This document shows, piece by piece, positions 26,542 through 35,535 of a stretch of 64,000 nucleotides of DNA. The stretch is from Phycisphaera sp. (GTDB lineage Bacteria; Planctomycetota; Phycisphaerae; Phycisphaerales; SM1A02): positions 1 to 64,000 of the forward strand of contig WGMP01000012.1 in NCBI GenBank assembly GCA_016124975.1, written 5' to 3'. The stretch's first letter is position 1. Each line of letters starts with the position of its first letter. The position numbers and the translations under genes were made by a program. The notes below the pieces were generated by a model. That model was given only the letters and a program-made list of their open reading frames with translations, was not told the DNA's origin and made no database searches.

Positions 26542-26586
26542 CCGCCGGAGTTGCACCATGACCGCCGGAGTTGCACCATGACCGCA
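26527..26586 (+). repeat. Tandem triplication of a ribosome binding site + ATGA junction
   Basis: Three direct copies of ggagttgcaccatgaccgcc lie at 26527-26546, 26547-26566 and 26567-26586 (the last base of the third differs). Each carries GGAG seven bases before an ATG (26538, 26558, 26578). Because 20 is not a multiple of three, the first two ATGs each open a 7-codon ORF (MTAGVAP) that stops in the TGA of the next ATGA. The third ATG starts the PabC-like gene. The upstream protein also ends GVAP, so the unit is a duplicated gene junction. Confidence 0.95.
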
Positions 26587-27468
26587 TGGATCAACGGGAA
26601 GTTCGTTGAGCACGCCGACGCGCGCGTCGGGCTCTTCGACGCGGGATTCCAGCATGGAATCGGCCTCTTCGAGACGATGCTCGCGCGCGACGGCGCCGTG
26701 CTCGGCTTCGAGGCGCATCTCGAGCGCCTCGCCGCGAGCGCGCGCGAGCTGCGGCTCTTCGACCCGCTCAAGGTCGAGCCGCTCGCGGAGGCCGTGCAGC
26801 ACACGCTCGCGAAGAGCGGGCTTCGCGACGCGCGCATCCGCATCACGCTGACCGCTGGCGACATGGGGCGGCCGTTCGTGGGGGCGAACGCGGCGTCCGA
26901 CAGGCCGCAGCCCTCGCAGCCGACGCCGACCGTCGCGATCCATGTGCAGCCTCCGACGCGCTACCCCGACGAACTTTTCGCGAAGGGCGTCGCCGTGTCG
27001 ATCGCGGAGGACCGCGCCAACCCGCTCGACCGCTTCGCGGGTCACAAGACGCTGATGTACTGGCCGCGCATCGCGGCGGTGCAGCGCGCGGCGGAGGTGG
27101 GCTGCGCGGAGGCGCTCTGGTTCACCGTCGCCAACCGTCTTGCAAGCGGCAGCGTTTCCAGCGTCTTTCTCGTGAAAGATGGGCGTCTCCGCGTGCCGTT
27201 TGCGCGCGGCGAGGAGACCGAAGGCGCGATGCGTGCGCCCGTTCTCCCCGGCGTGACGCGGGCGCGCGTCCTCATGTGGGCCGAGGTCGAGGGCCGCGCC
27301 GTGGAGCGCGCCGAGCTGACGATCGACGACCTGCTCGCCGCCGACGAGATCTTCCTCACGAACTCGAGCTGGGGCGTGCTGCCCGTCGTGCGCGTCGAGC
27401 GGCACGAGGTCGGCGGCGGCGCGCCCGGGCCCGTCGCGCGCGCGATGCGCGAGAGGTGGCTTGCGTGA
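26578..27468 (+). CDS. Class IV PLP-dependent aminotransferase, probably aminodeoxychorismate lyase (PabC-like)
   Basis: A 296-residue fold-type IV PLP enzyme. MTAWINGKFVEHADARVGLFD and GFQHGIGLFETM are the typical N-terminus. The PLP lysine is in GHKTLMYW (about residue 158). The C-terminal phosphate-binding segments EALWFTVANRLASGSVSSVFLV and EIFLTNSSWGVLPV are intact. The family covers branched-chain aminotransferase, D-amino-acid aminotransferase and 4-amino-4-deoxychorismate lyase. The short length and N-terminus favour PabC (folate synthesis), but this needs substrate data. The start is the third of three repeated ribosome binding site/ATG units. The stop overlaps the next gene as GTGA. 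Confidence 0.85.
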   Translation: MTAWINGKFVEHADARVGLFDAGFQHGIGLFETMLARDGAVLGFEAHLERLAASARELRLFDPLKVEPLAEAVQHTLAKSGLRDARIRITLTAGDMGRPFVGANAASDRPQPSQPTPTVAIHVQPPTRYPDELFAKGVAVSIAEDRANPLDRFAGHKTLMYWPRIAAVQRAAEVGCAEALWFTVANRLASGSVSSVFLVKDGRLRVPFARGEETEGAMRAPVLPGVTRARVLMWAEVEGRAVERAELTIDDLLAADEIFLTNSSWGVLPVVRVERHEVGGGAPGPVARAMRERWLA

Positions 27469-27872
27469 CCGGTTTCGGCGGACCGGGCGGCGGTTTCGGC
27501 GGCCCTCGCGGGGGATTCGGCGGATTCCGCGTGTTCACCGTGGGCCGCGACGCCGCGTCGCGTTTCCGCGTGCGCCTTCCGTGGCGGCTTCGTCCGAACG
27601 CAGGTCCGCTCGAGCGGATCCTCGTGGGCGTCGTGACCTTCATCGTCGCGATTCCCGTCGCGGTCGTCATCCTCGCGCTCGCCGTGGTGGCGCTCGTCGC
27701 GGCGCTTGGCTGCGCGGCGGTGCTCGTCGCGTTCGCGCTCGTCGGCTTCGTCCTGGCGTGGCTCGTGCGGACGATCCTCGGCGTCGGGCCGAGGGCGACC
27801 ATGCGCGTCGAGCGTGCGCGCGACGACGGACGCGAGAATGTCCGCGTGATCCCGCCCCGCGACGGCGTGTGA
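27465..27872 (+). CDS. Small Gly/Phe-rich membrane protein
   Basis: A 135-residue protein whose GTG start overlaps the PabC-like stop (GTGA). The first 20 residues are a GFGGPGGGFGG-type low-complexity segment. A basic stretch follows, then two closely spaced hydrophobic segments (ILVGVVTFIVAIPVAVVILALAV and the next, about residues 50-95), and a short charged tail. It lies between the aminotransferase and dnaE. No family is recognised; being translationally linked to a housekeeping enzyme supports real expression. Confidence 0.6.
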   Translation: MTGFGGPGGGFGGPRGGFGGFRVFTVGRDAASRFRVRLPWRLRPNAGPLERILVGVVTFIVAIPVAVVILALAVVALVAALGCAAVLVAFALVGFVLAWLVRTILGVGPRATMRVERARDDGRENVRVIPPRDGV

Positions 27873-27950
27873 CGGGCGTTTCTTCGCCCTCGCGCCGTTT
27901 CCCGTAGACTGCGCCGCGTCGGAACACCGACTCCACAGAGGACGAGCAAG

Positions 27951-30900
27951 ATGGCTGACGGACCAGCGGCCGCCGCGGGCGGCACTTCGACCTTCGCGCA
28001 CCTGCATCTCCACAGCGAGTATTCGCTGCTCGACGGCGGCAACACGGTCGACCGGCTCCTGAAGCGCGTCAAGGAGCTCGGGATGGACGCGGTCGCCGTC
28101 ACCGACCACGGCAACCTCTTCGGCGCGATGGAGTTCTACCTCGCCGCGAAGGACGCGGGCGTGAAGCCGATCCTCGGCATCGAGGCCTATGTCGCCGTCG
28201 ACCGCGACGGCCGGCAGGGCGACCGCCGCGACAAGACGCACACGGGCGAGAAGGACGGCGGCTGGCACCTCGTGCTCCTCGCCGAGAACATCACGGGCTG
28301 GCGCAACCTGCTCAAGCTCTCGTCGGACGCATTCCTGAACGGCTTCTACTACAAGCCGCGCATGGACAAGTCGACCCTGTCGCAGTGGGCCGACGGCATC
28401 ATCGCGATCAACGGCCACCTCGGCTCGTCGATCGCGTCGCACCTCACTGACTTCGTGAAGTCGGGGAAGGACCCCGTCTTCTGGCAGCGCGCGGTCGACG
28501 AGGCGAAGTGGCACGCCGCGAACTTCAATCCGAATGAGAAAGGCGAGCCGCGCTTCTACATCGAGCTGCAGCGCCATGTGCCCGAGCAGGAAGAGATCAA
28601 TCCGTGGCTGCGCAAGCTGGCGAAGGACCTCGGCCTTCCGCTCGTGATCGACAACGACGCCCACTTCCTCCGCGCCGAGGACCATGATGTCCACGACACG
28701 CTCTGCTGCATCTCGATGCAGCGGATGAAGGACGAGGGGAACCGCATCAAGTACCCCGAGTCGCTCTATGTGAAGAGCCCCGCGGAGATGCGCGCGCTCT
28801 TCCCGGACGCCGAGGACACCGAGGCGCTCGCGAACACCGCGCGCATCGCGGCGCGCTGCGACGTGAAGCTGCCCAAGGGCGAGAACCACGCGCCCGTCGT
28901 GAAGGTGCGGCATCCAGGCGTCGGGCCGAAGTACGACCCCAGGAAGGACGGCGACCTCACCGAGTGGTTCAAGGCGTATTGCCGCCTCTTCGAGACGCTG
29001 CCGTTCGACGCGACGAAGGACGCGACGAAGGATGAGGAGAGCCCCGCGGACCTGAAGGCCGGCTGCGACCGCGCGCTGCGTGACCTCTGCGAGGCGGGCC
29101 TGATCTGGCGCTACGGCCACGATGGCATCACGCCCGCGATCCGCGCGCGGCTCGACCGCGAGCTGTCGATCCTCGCCGACAAGTCGATCAGCGCGTACTT
29201 CCTGATCGTGTGGGACTTCGTGAACTGGGCGCGCCAGCGCGGGATTCCCGCCAACGCGCGTGGCTCGGGCGTCGGCACGATGGCGGGCTTCGTGCTCGGC
29301 CTCTCGAACGCGTGCCCTGAGAAGTACGGGCTTCTGTTCGAGCGCTTCACCGACCCCGACCGCTCGGAGTACCCCGACATCGACATCGACATCTGCCAGG
29401 ACGGCCGCGCGTCGGTGATTGACTATGTCCGCAAGAAGTACGGCCATGTCGCGCAGATCATCACCTTCGGCCGCCTGAAGGCGAAGGCCGCGGTGAAGGA
29501 TGTGGCGCGCGTGATGGGCCTCCTGCCCGCCGAAGGGCAGAACCTCGCGAACCTCATCCCCGCGGAGCTCGACATCACCATCGAGGAGGCGATCGCCAAG
29601 GAGCCGAAGATCGCGCAGATGATCTCGGCCGACCCGCGCGTGGCGCGCGTGTTCGACCATGCGCGCGGGCTCGAGGACCACGCGCGCAACCAGGGCGTGC
29701 ACGCTGCGGGCGTGATCGTGGCCACGCGGCCCCTCGACGACATCGTGCCGCTCTGCCGCGCGGCGGGCGGCGCCGAGGATGCGGTGACGCAGTGGGACGG
29801 ACCGACCTGCGAGAAGGTCGGCCTTCTCAAGATGGACTTCCTCGGGCTTCGCACGCTCTCGACGATCGAGTTCGCGAAGAAGCTCATCCGCGAGACGCTG
29901 CCTGTGGAGGAGATCTACCGCGCGGTCGGACGCGAGGCCGACGGCAGGCGCGCGGCGGCGGGTGAGGCGGTGCCTAACTCAACGAACCTCGATCCACTCG
30001 ATTTGGACAGGATTCCGCTCGACGACCAGCGCGTGCTCGAGCTCTTCCGCCGCGGCGACACCAACGGCGTGTTCCAGTTCGAATCGGGCGGCATGAAGAA
30101 GCTGCTCGTCGACATGAAGCCCGACCGCCTCGAGGACCTCATCGCGGCGAACGCGCTGTTCCGTCCGGGCCCGATGGACCTGATCCCCGACTACAACGCG
30201 CGCAAGCACGGGCGGCAGGCCGTCCCGAAGGTGCACGAGGTCGTCGAGCGCTTCACCGACGAGACCTACGGGATCATGGTCTACCAGGAGCAGGTGATGC
30301 AGGTGCTGCACCACCTCGGCGGCATCCCGCTGCGCGGCGCGTACACGGTCATCAAGGCGATCTCGAAGAAGAAGCAGGACACGATCAACGGCGCGCGCGC
30401 CGACTTCGTGAAGGGCGCCGCCGAGCGCGGCCTGCCCGAGGCGAAGGCGGGAGAGCTCTTCGAGCTGATCCTCAAGTTCGCGGGCTACGGCTTCAACAAG
30501 AGCCACTCGACGGGCTACGCGATCATCGCCTACCAGACGGCGTACCTGAAGACCTACTTCCCCGCGCACTACATGTCGGCGGTGCTGTCGTTCGAAAGCC
30601 AGGCGCGCAAGATCGAGGAATGGTCCGTCTATCTCGACGACTGCCGTCGACTTGTCTATCCCGATCACACGGGCAAGAAGCCGCACATCGGCGTCGAGGT
30701 GCGTGCGCCAGATGTCAATCTCTCGGAAGAGGACTTTGCGGTCGTCTATGCGGCGGGAGAGAAGCCGCACGCGTGGCGCGGGCACATCCGCTTCGGCCTG
30801 AAGGCGATCAAGGGGATCGGCGCGGGAGCGATCCGCGCGATCATCGACGAGCGTCGCAAGAACGGGCCGTTCAGGTCGATCTTCGAGTTCTGCGAGCGGG

Positions 30901-31895
30901 TCGACAGCCGCTCGATCAACAAGGCGGGGCTCGAGGGACTCGTGAAGGCGGGGTGCTTCGACTCGCTGCACGGCACCGACCAGCGCGCGGCGATGGTCGC
31001 GAGCCTCGAGAGCGCGATCTCGGCGGGGCAGAGCCTCGCGAAGGACCGCGCGGGCGGGCAGGAGACCTTCTTCGGCGCGTTCGAGGCGGCGGCGCCGAAG
31101 CAGAGCGCCGCCGCGGCGACCTTGCGTCAGGTCGCGCCGTGGGAGCCCACCGAGGTCCTGCGCTACGAGAAGGAGGCGCTCGGCTTCCATGTGTCTGGGC
31201 ATCCGCTCGACAACTGGCGCACGCAGGTCGACGCGTTCGCGACCGCCGATGTGAAGACGCTCGCGGAGGCCCCGCAGGACACGCCGTGCGTGGTCGCGGG
31301 GCTTGTCGCGCGCTCGCGTGTCGTCGTCACGCAGAAGGGGAAGAACCCCGGCTCGAAGATGATGGTGCTCGGCCTCGCCGACCGCGAGGCGACCATGGAC
31401 GCGGTGCTCTTCACCGATGCCTTCGCGAAGTTCGGGCACCTCGTGCAGAACGACCGCGCGGTGCTCCTCGTCGGCGCGGTCGACCGCGCGCGGGGCGAGC
31501 CGAACATCATCGTCGACCGCGTGATCGCGATGGAGGACGCGGAGCGTCACCTCGGCACGCGCCTCGAGGTCGCGGTCGACTGCGCGGGCGACCTCGAGCA
31601 GGCCGCCGAAGGCACGCTTGAGATGGTCGCGGGGCTTCTGAAGCAGGCGTCGGGCGGCGCGGCGCTCGCGGAAGGTCGGCCCGTCGATGTCGTCGTCCAC
31701 CTCGACCGCGATGCGCGGCGCACGACGCTCCACTCGCATCGCCTGCGCGTGGTGCCCGAGCCCGCGCTCCTCGATGCGCTGCGGCGGATTGTCGGCGCAG
31801 ACGGCGTACGCGTGAAGGGCGGATGGACGCCCGAGCGCAGGAAGCCCAAGCAGTGGGGCGCACGGCGCGCGAGCGAGGAGCCTGTGGAGGCGTAG
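27951..31895 (+). CDS. dnaE: DNA polymerase III alpha subunit
   Basis: The replicative polymerase subunit, 1314 residues, somewhat longer than the common 1160. The N-terminal PHP domain starts with HLHLHSEYSLLDGG (residues 17-30) and VTDHGNLFGAMEF. The catalytic palm contains ARGSGVGTMAGFVLG and the acidic triad motif YPDIDIDIC, with the Asp residues at about 476, 478 and 480. The finger and beta-binding region includes FQFESGGMKKLLV and GYGFNKSHSTGYA. A C-terminal OB domain (VVAGLVARSRVVVTQKGKN) is present. A low-similarity insert (EADGRRAAAGEAVPNSTNL) lies near residue 665. DnaE1 type, with no PolC exonuclease. ATG 27951 has a GAGGACGAG upstream. Confidence 0.97.
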   Translation: MADGPAAAAGGTSTFAHLHLHSEYSLLDGGNTVDRLLKRVKELGMDAVAVTDHGNLFGAMEFYLAAKDAGVKPILGIEAYVAVDRDGRQGDRRDKTHTGEKDGGWHLVLLAENITGWRNLLKLSSDAFLNGFYYKPRMDKSTLSQWADGIIAINGHLGSSIASHLTDFVKSGKDPVFWQRAVDEAKWHAANFNPNEKGEPRFYIELQRHVPEQEEINPWLRKLAKDLGLPLVIDNDAHFLRAEDHDVHDTLCCISMQRMKDEGNRIKYPESLYVKSPAEMRALFPDAEDTEALANTARIAARCDVKLPKGENHAPVVKVRHPGVGPKYDPRKDGDLTEWFKAYCRLFETLPFDATKDATKDEESPADLKAGCDRALRDLCEAGLIWRYGHDGITPAIRARLDRELSILADKSISAYFLIVWDFVNWARQRGIPANARGSGVGTMAGFVLGLSNACPEKYGLLFERFTDPDRSEYPDIDIDICQDGRASVIDYVRKKYGHVAQIITFGRLKAKAAVKDVARVMGLLPAEGQNLANLIPAELDITIEEAIAKEPKIAQMISADPRVARVFDHARGLEDHARNQGVHAAGVIVATRPLDDIVPLCRAAGGAEDAVTQWDGPTCEKVGLLKMDFLGLRTLSTIEFAKKLIRETLPVEEIYRAVGREADGRRAAAGEAVPNSTNLDPLDLDRIPLDDQRVLELFRRGDTNGVFQFESGGMKKLLVDMKPDRLEDLIAANALFRPGPMDLIPDYNARKHGRQAVPKVHEVVERFTDETYGIMVYQEQVMQVLHHLGGIPLRGAYTVIKAISKKKQDTINGARADFVKGAAERGLPEAKAGELFELILKFAGYGFNKSHSTGYAIIAYQTAYLKTYFPAHYMSAVLSFESQARKIEEWSVYLDDCRRLVYPDHTGKKPHIGVEVRAPDVNLSEEDFAVVYAAGEKPHAWRGHIRFGLKAIKGIGAGAIRAIIDERRKNGPFRSIFEFCERVDSRSINKAGLEGLVKAGCFDSLHGTDQRAAMVASLESAISAGQSLAKDRAGGQETFFGAFEAAAPKQSAAAATLRQVAPWEPTEVLRYEKEALGFHVSGHPLDNWRTQVDAFATADVKTLAEAPQDTPCVVAGLVARSRVVVTQKGKNPGSKMMVLGLADREATMDAVLFTDAFAKFGHLVQNDRAVLLVGAVDRARGEPNIIVDRVIAMEDAERHLGTRLEVAVDCAGDLEQAAEGTLEMVAGLLKQASGGAALAEGRPVDVVVHLDRDARRTTLHSHRLRVVPEPALLDALRRIVGADGVRVKGGWTPERRKPKQWGARRASEEPVEA

Positions 31896-31940
31896 CGATT
31901 CCCGCTGCGTGGTTCGGTTCGCGCGGCGCGATGCGCGCGA

Positions 31941-33053
31941 TCACAGCGCCGCGAGGCGCTCGGCGACATCCTTCGCGGCAAGGGCGTCGACGAGCTGGTC
32001 GAGGTCGCCCGCGAGGAGCTTCGGCAGCGCGAACGACTGCTCGACGCGATGGTCGACGGCGACCGATTCCTTGAAGCGGTAGGTGCGGATCTTCTCGGCG
32101 CGGTCGCCGGTGCCGATCATCGAGCGGCGCTCGGAGAGGCGCTTGAGATCCGCCTCGCGCTTGCGCTGTTCGTAGACGCGCGCGCGGAGGAGGCGCCACG
32201 CCTTCTCGCGGTTCTGGCCCTGCGAGCGCGTCTCCTGCATGCGGACCTCGAGTCCCGTCGGCAGGTGGATGAGGTGGACGGCGGTCGCGACCTTGTTCAC
32301 GTTCTGGCCGCCAGGGCCCTGCGCGGTCGTGACCATCTCCTTCACCTCGGCGGGGTCGAGCGCCGCGTCGACTTCCTCGGGCTCGGGCATGACGGCGACG
32401 GTGGCGGTCGAGGTGTGGATGCGGCCCTGTGCTTCGGTCGCGGGCACTCGCTTGACCTGGTGGGTGCCGCCCTCGAACTGGAGCGCTGCGAACGCGCCGT
32501 CGCCCTCGACGGTCGCGATCGCGTGGGTGAGGCCGCCCGCGTCGCCCGGCTTCGTCTCGACGACCTCGAAGCGCCATCCCTTGCGCGCGGCGTAGGCGCG
32601 GTACATGTCGAAGATCTCTCCCGCCCAGAGCGCGGCCTCGTCGCCGCCGACACCCATGCGGACCTCGAGGACGAAGCTGGCGATTCCCGCCTCTTCGCCG
32701 GTGACGAGGGCCTTGATGATCCGCTGCGCGAGCTCGCGGCAGCGTGCGTCGAGGGCGGGGCGCTCGGCCTTCGCCATCGCGGCCATCTCGGCGTCGCCCG
32801 AGCCGATGAGTTCGTCGAGGCCCGCGAGCTCGCCGGCGGCGCGGGCGAGCTCGCGCGCGGGCTCGAGCGTGCGTGCGAGCACGGCGCGGCGGCGCGAGAG
32901 CGCGGAGGACTTGCGGTGGTCGGCCGCGACGGCCACATCCTCGAGCTGCGCGGCGATTCCGTCGTCCTCGGCCTGCTGCGCGGCGAGGATGCGGCGCAGG
33001 TTCTCGGGAAGGAGCGCGTCGACGAGGGCGGAGGCTGCGGCGGATTCCGGCAC
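31941..33053 (-). CDS. prfA: Peptide chain release factor 1
   Basis: RF1 recognises UAA and UAG and triggers peptide release. The 370-residue length is normal. The catalytic GGQ is in AQGPGGQNVNKVATAVHLIH. The family C-terminal block RSMIGTGDRAEKIRTYRFKE is intact. I chose GTG 33053 because the in-frame sequence further upstream is encoded by the GTGCCTGGCAC palindromes and would give a Cys/His-rich extension unlike any RF1. In many bacteria prfA sits beside rpmE; here two membrane-protein genes and two palindrome clusters lie between them. Confidence 0.95.
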   Translation of the reverse strand: MPESAAASALVDALLPENLRRILAAQQAEDDGIAAQLEDVAVAADHRKSSALSRRRAVLARTLEPARELARAAGELAGLDELIGSGDAEMAAMAKAERPALDARCRELAQRIIKALVTGEEAGIASFVLEVRMGVGGDEAALWAGEIFDMYRAYAARKGWRFEVVETKPGDAGGLTHAIATVEGDGAFAALQFEGGTHQVKRVPATEAQGRIHTSTATVAVMPEPEEVDAALDPAEVKEMVTTAQGPGGQNVNKVATAVHLIHLPTGLEVRMQETRSQGQNREKAWRLLRARVYEQRKREADLKRLSERRSMIGTGDRAEKIRTYRFKESVAVDHRVEQSFALPKLLAGDLDQLVDALAAKDVAERLAAL

Positions 33054-33082
33054 GGGCGTGGCATGGTACGAGCCGTGCCCGA

Positions 33083-33150
33083 CACGTGCCGTGCGGTGCC
33101 CGACACCGCACAGCACGTGCTTGGCACATGCCTGGCACGTGCCTGGCACC
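33083..33150. repeat. GTGCCTGGCAC-family palindromic element (prfA side)
   Basis: A long imperfect hairpin runs from 33083 to 33119: CACGTGC, then GTGCGGTG, a 5-base loop, CACCGCAC, then GCACGTG, with one unpaired position per arm. It is followed by repeats of the type GGCACATGCCTGGCACGTGCCTGGCACC to 33150. The same core words make up the element at 34838-34892. It lies in the leader of prfA, downstream of the GYF-like gene. Such clusters behave like REP elements in other genomes; no associated transposase is in the window. Confidence 0.85.
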
Positions 33151-33231
33151 GAGGCAGAGCCGGAGATGGAAGCCCGGGCCGAAGCACCGAAATGATGGGC
33201 CGAGATGGACGGTTCGGCGGCAGGCGAGGGA

Positions 33232-33831
33232 TCAGAAGCGGCCGCCGTAGCCCCTCGACTTCAGCGCATCGCTGCTGACGCCGAAGAAGCCGACCTTCAG
33301 ACCCGCGCTCCGAAGCCGTTGCTGCACCACCTGCGAGATCACGAGCACCGTGATGAGCCCGATGCAGGGAGCGAGCAGGAGGATCGCGGAGACGACGATG
33401 AGCGCCACATGCACGCGCATCGCCGAGAGGGTCAGGCACGCGAACACGACGGCCGTGATGGCACAGATCCAGTAGGGAATCGAGAACAGCGAGGCGGACT
33501 CGCTGCGCATGCCCACCATGAACGCGATGCCGAGCAGCGATCCGAGCATTCCGACGAGGCACATCAGCATGAAGCGATGGTTGCGGGCCGTGCCGACCAC
33601 ATCCCACGGTTGCGACGCGCCCGACTGGCGCGGGCCGCCCCTCGGCGGCGGCGGGGGCGCCGACGGCGCGCGCAGGAGTTCATCGTCTCCGAGCGGCGAC
33701 CATTCGCTGGCTCCGACGCGGCAGACGAGCGTGCTCCTGTTGAACTCGCCCGTCTGCACCCCGTGCAGGATCTCGAGCTTTCCGAGCGGGCCGACGGGCT
33801 GATTGTCGCGGACGACATACCACTGGCTCAT
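33232..33831 (-). CDS. GYF_2-domain membrane protein
   Basis: A 199-residue protein. The N-terminal WYVVRDNQPVGPLGKLEILHGVQTGEFN stretch (about residues 4-30) and the downstream ASEWSPLGDDELL match GYF_2/DUF4339, a small proline-ligand-type domain common in bacterial membrane proteins. A Pro-rich linker follows (PSAPPPPPRGG), then four predicted membrane segments, and a short basic tail. The ATG has AAAGGA upstream. It lies just downstream of the SPFH gene on the same strand, and both look membrane-linked. Function unknown. Confidence 0.8.
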   Translation of the reverse strand: MSQWYVVRDNQPVGPLGKLEILHGVQTGEFNRSTLVCRVGASEWSPLGDDELLRAPSAPPPPPRGGPRQSGASQPWDVVGTARNHRFMLMCLVGMLGSLLGIAFMVGMRSESASLFSIPYWICAITAVVFACLTLSAMRVHVALIVVSAILLLAPCIGLITVLVISQVVQQRLRSAGLKVGFFGVSSDALKSRGYGGRF

Positions 33832-33893
33832 GCGCTGTCCTTTCGATGAAGTGCGATCCAGTGGAACAAGAATGACAGAATCCGCCTGTGCCG

Positions 33894-34724
33894 TCAACTC
33901 GCGCGCGGCGCCGTGTTTTTCGCGATCGTCTCGAGGAGGGCGCGCGTCTTGTCGTCGTCCGCAGAGTCGCGGAGGTCGCCCGACTGCATCGACACCGTCG
34001 GCTGCACATGCGCCTCGCCGCAGATCACGACCAAGAGGTTCGAGACCAGGCGCGCCTCCTCGTTCGGCTGGAGCGCGTGGCCCTTCTCCTCGAGCAGTTC
34101 GATGGCGTGGTGGACGATCTGGACCGCGCCGTCGACGATGACCTTGCGCGCGTCGACGAGCGCCTGCGCCTGCTGGCGGACGAGCATGGCGCGGGCGATC
34201 TCGGGCGCGTAGCTCAGGTCGCTGAGCTCGAAGGAGACGACCTCCGCGCCCGCGACGCCGACCTTCGACTGGAGCAGATCCCGCATCTCCCGCGCGATTC
34301 CCTCGGTCTCGCTCTTGAGGCTCGTCTCGTGGGTCGCGGACTCGTAGGGATATCGCGAGGCGACTTGCTTCAGGACGGCCATGGCCTGGGTGCGCACAAA
34401 GGTGGGTGCGTCCTCGACATCAAGCGCGGCGCGCTTCGTGTCGACGAATCGGAAGGTGACCACCGCCGCGACGACGATCGGGTTGCCGTTCCCGTCCGCG
34501 ACGACGGTGCGGTGGACCTCGATCGCCTGCTGCTTGGTCGAGATGCGGATCGCGCGACGGCCCCACAGCACCGCCCAGTAGAGCCCCGGCTCCTGCATCA
34601 GCCTCGAGAACCTGCCCCAGCGCAGGAGGACGATCTCCTGCTGCGGCGACACCACGAGCCACGAGCCGAGCAAGGTGATCGGGAAGAACAGGACGCTGAG
34701 GATGGCGGTGAGGATGCTTCCCAT
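33894..34724 (-). CDS. SPFH/Band 7 domain protein (stomatin/HflK-like)
   Basis: A 276-residue protein with one N-terminal membrane segment (about residues 5-25). An SPFH domain follows: VSPQQEIVLLRWGRFSRLMQEPGLYW, then ISTKQQAIEVHRTVVADGNGNPIVVAAVVTFRF. The C-terminal part is helical and Ala/Glu-rich (ARAMLVRQQAQALVDARKVIVDGAV), suggesting coiled-coil oligomerisation. Such proteins form membrane microdomain scaffolds and can regulate membrane proteases. The usual NfeD partner is absent; a GYF-like membrane protein follows 62 bases later and may be the functional partner. Confidence 0.87.
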   Translation of the reverse strand: MGSILTAILSVLFFPITLLGSWLVVSPQQEIVLLRWGRFSRLMQEPGLYWAVLWGRRAIRISTKQQAIEVHRTVVADGNGNPIVVAAVVTFRFVDTKRAALDVEDAPTFVRTQAMAVLKQVASRYPYESATHETSLKSETEGIAREMRDLLQSKVGVAGAEVVSFELSDLSYAPEIARAMLVRQQAQALVDARKVIVDGAVQIVHHAIELLEEKGHALQPNEEARLVSNLLVVICGEAHVQPTVSMQSGDLRDSADDDKTRALLETIAKNTAPRAS

Positions 34725-34837
34725 GGAGTTCCTGAGGGGGTTCCGGACGGTGCTCGCGGCGAGCTTGCGCTGCGTTCACGCGCTCGCGCGCGGCGGGTCG
34801 CGCGCGCAGGATACCCCTCGTGATCGGAGCGATGACG

Positions 34838-34892
34838 GGTGCCTGGCACGTGCTGTCTGGTGCCTGGCACCGGTTAGCACGTGCCAGGCACC
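34838..34892. repeat. GTGCCTGGCAC-family palindromic element (rpmE side)
   Basis: A perfect 16-bp inverted repeat (34838-34853 with 34877-34892) encloses a 23-base loop. The loop contains a third copy as the palindrome GGTGCC-T-GGCACC. It lies between the rpmE terminator and the SPFH start. The repeated core is the same as at 33083-33150. Confidence 0.92.
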
Positions 34893-34913
34893 GTTTCCGA
34901 TCGCCGGAGGACC

Positions 34914-34948
34914 CAAAAAGACAAGCGGCCGTCGCTTCCGACGGCCGC
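34914..34948 (-). terminator. Rho-independent terminator of rpmE
   Basis: A perfect 10-bp GC stem (34925-34934 with 34939-34948) has the tetraloop GAAG on the minus strand and is followed by TTGTCTTTTTG. It lies 36 bases after the rpmE stop. This is the clearest intrinsic terminator in the window. Confidence 0.93.
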
Positions 34949-34983
34949 CTGATTGGATCGCACGAAGGGATCGATCGCCCGGC

Positions 34984-35211
34984 TTACTTCTTCTTGTTCT
35001 TGTCGAAGTAGTTGCCGGCGAACTTCTTCTGGAAGCGCTCGACGCGGCCGAGGGTGTCGACGAAGGTCTTCTGGCCCGTGAAGAAGGGGTGCGAGCCCGA
35101 CCAGATTTCGACATTCATCTCGGGCACGGTGGCGCCGACGGTCATGACGACTTCCCCGCGGAAGATGACCTTGCACTCGGGGTAGTACTTCGGGTGGGTG
35201 TCCTTCTTCAT
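34984..35211 (-). CDS. rpmE: 50S ribosomal protein L31
   Basis: A 75-residue L31: MKKDTHPKYYPECKVIFRG at the start, IWSGSHPFFTGQKTFVDTLGRVERFQKKF in the body, and a basic KNKKK end. Only one cysteine remains of the zinc set, so this is a zinc-independent (C-minus) form. Longer in-frame readings upstream lack similarity. It ends in a strong terminator, so the following SPFH gene is probably expressed separately. The neighbouring thioredoxin gene is divergent. Confidence 0.95.
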   Translation of the reverse strand: MKKDTHPKYYPECKVIFRGEVVMTVGATVPEMNVEIWSGSHPFFTGQKTFVDTLGRVERFQKKFAGNYFDKNKKK

Positions 35212-35535
35212 GCTCGACCTGACCTTCCTGTGTTCCCGGTTTGGTTGCCCGGTGAATGCTCCGCCCGAGTGTCCCGCAGCGCGCGGCGACCGAGGGCGAG
35301 GAGAACTGGCGAAAGATCGGAGAGTGTACCGTGCGCGGCGATGCATGCAAGCGGCTGCAGCGGGGGGATTTGCGCGCGTGCGGCGGGGACGCGGCCGCTT
35401 CTCGGACGCCTGTCTTGCGCGCCCTCGCTCGGAACCGCGGCGCCGTCGCCGTGTCTCCAAGGTCGCACGCACTCCTCCGCGCGCGTACCGTGCGGCCTCA
35501 GATCCCTCTCAACCCCCGACGAGAAAGGCCCTCCC

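Noticed and set aside
33054-33149. N-terminal extension of prfA
   Set aside because: The extra codons are encoded by the palindromic repeats and give a Cys/His/Gly-rich sequence absent from RF1 proteins.
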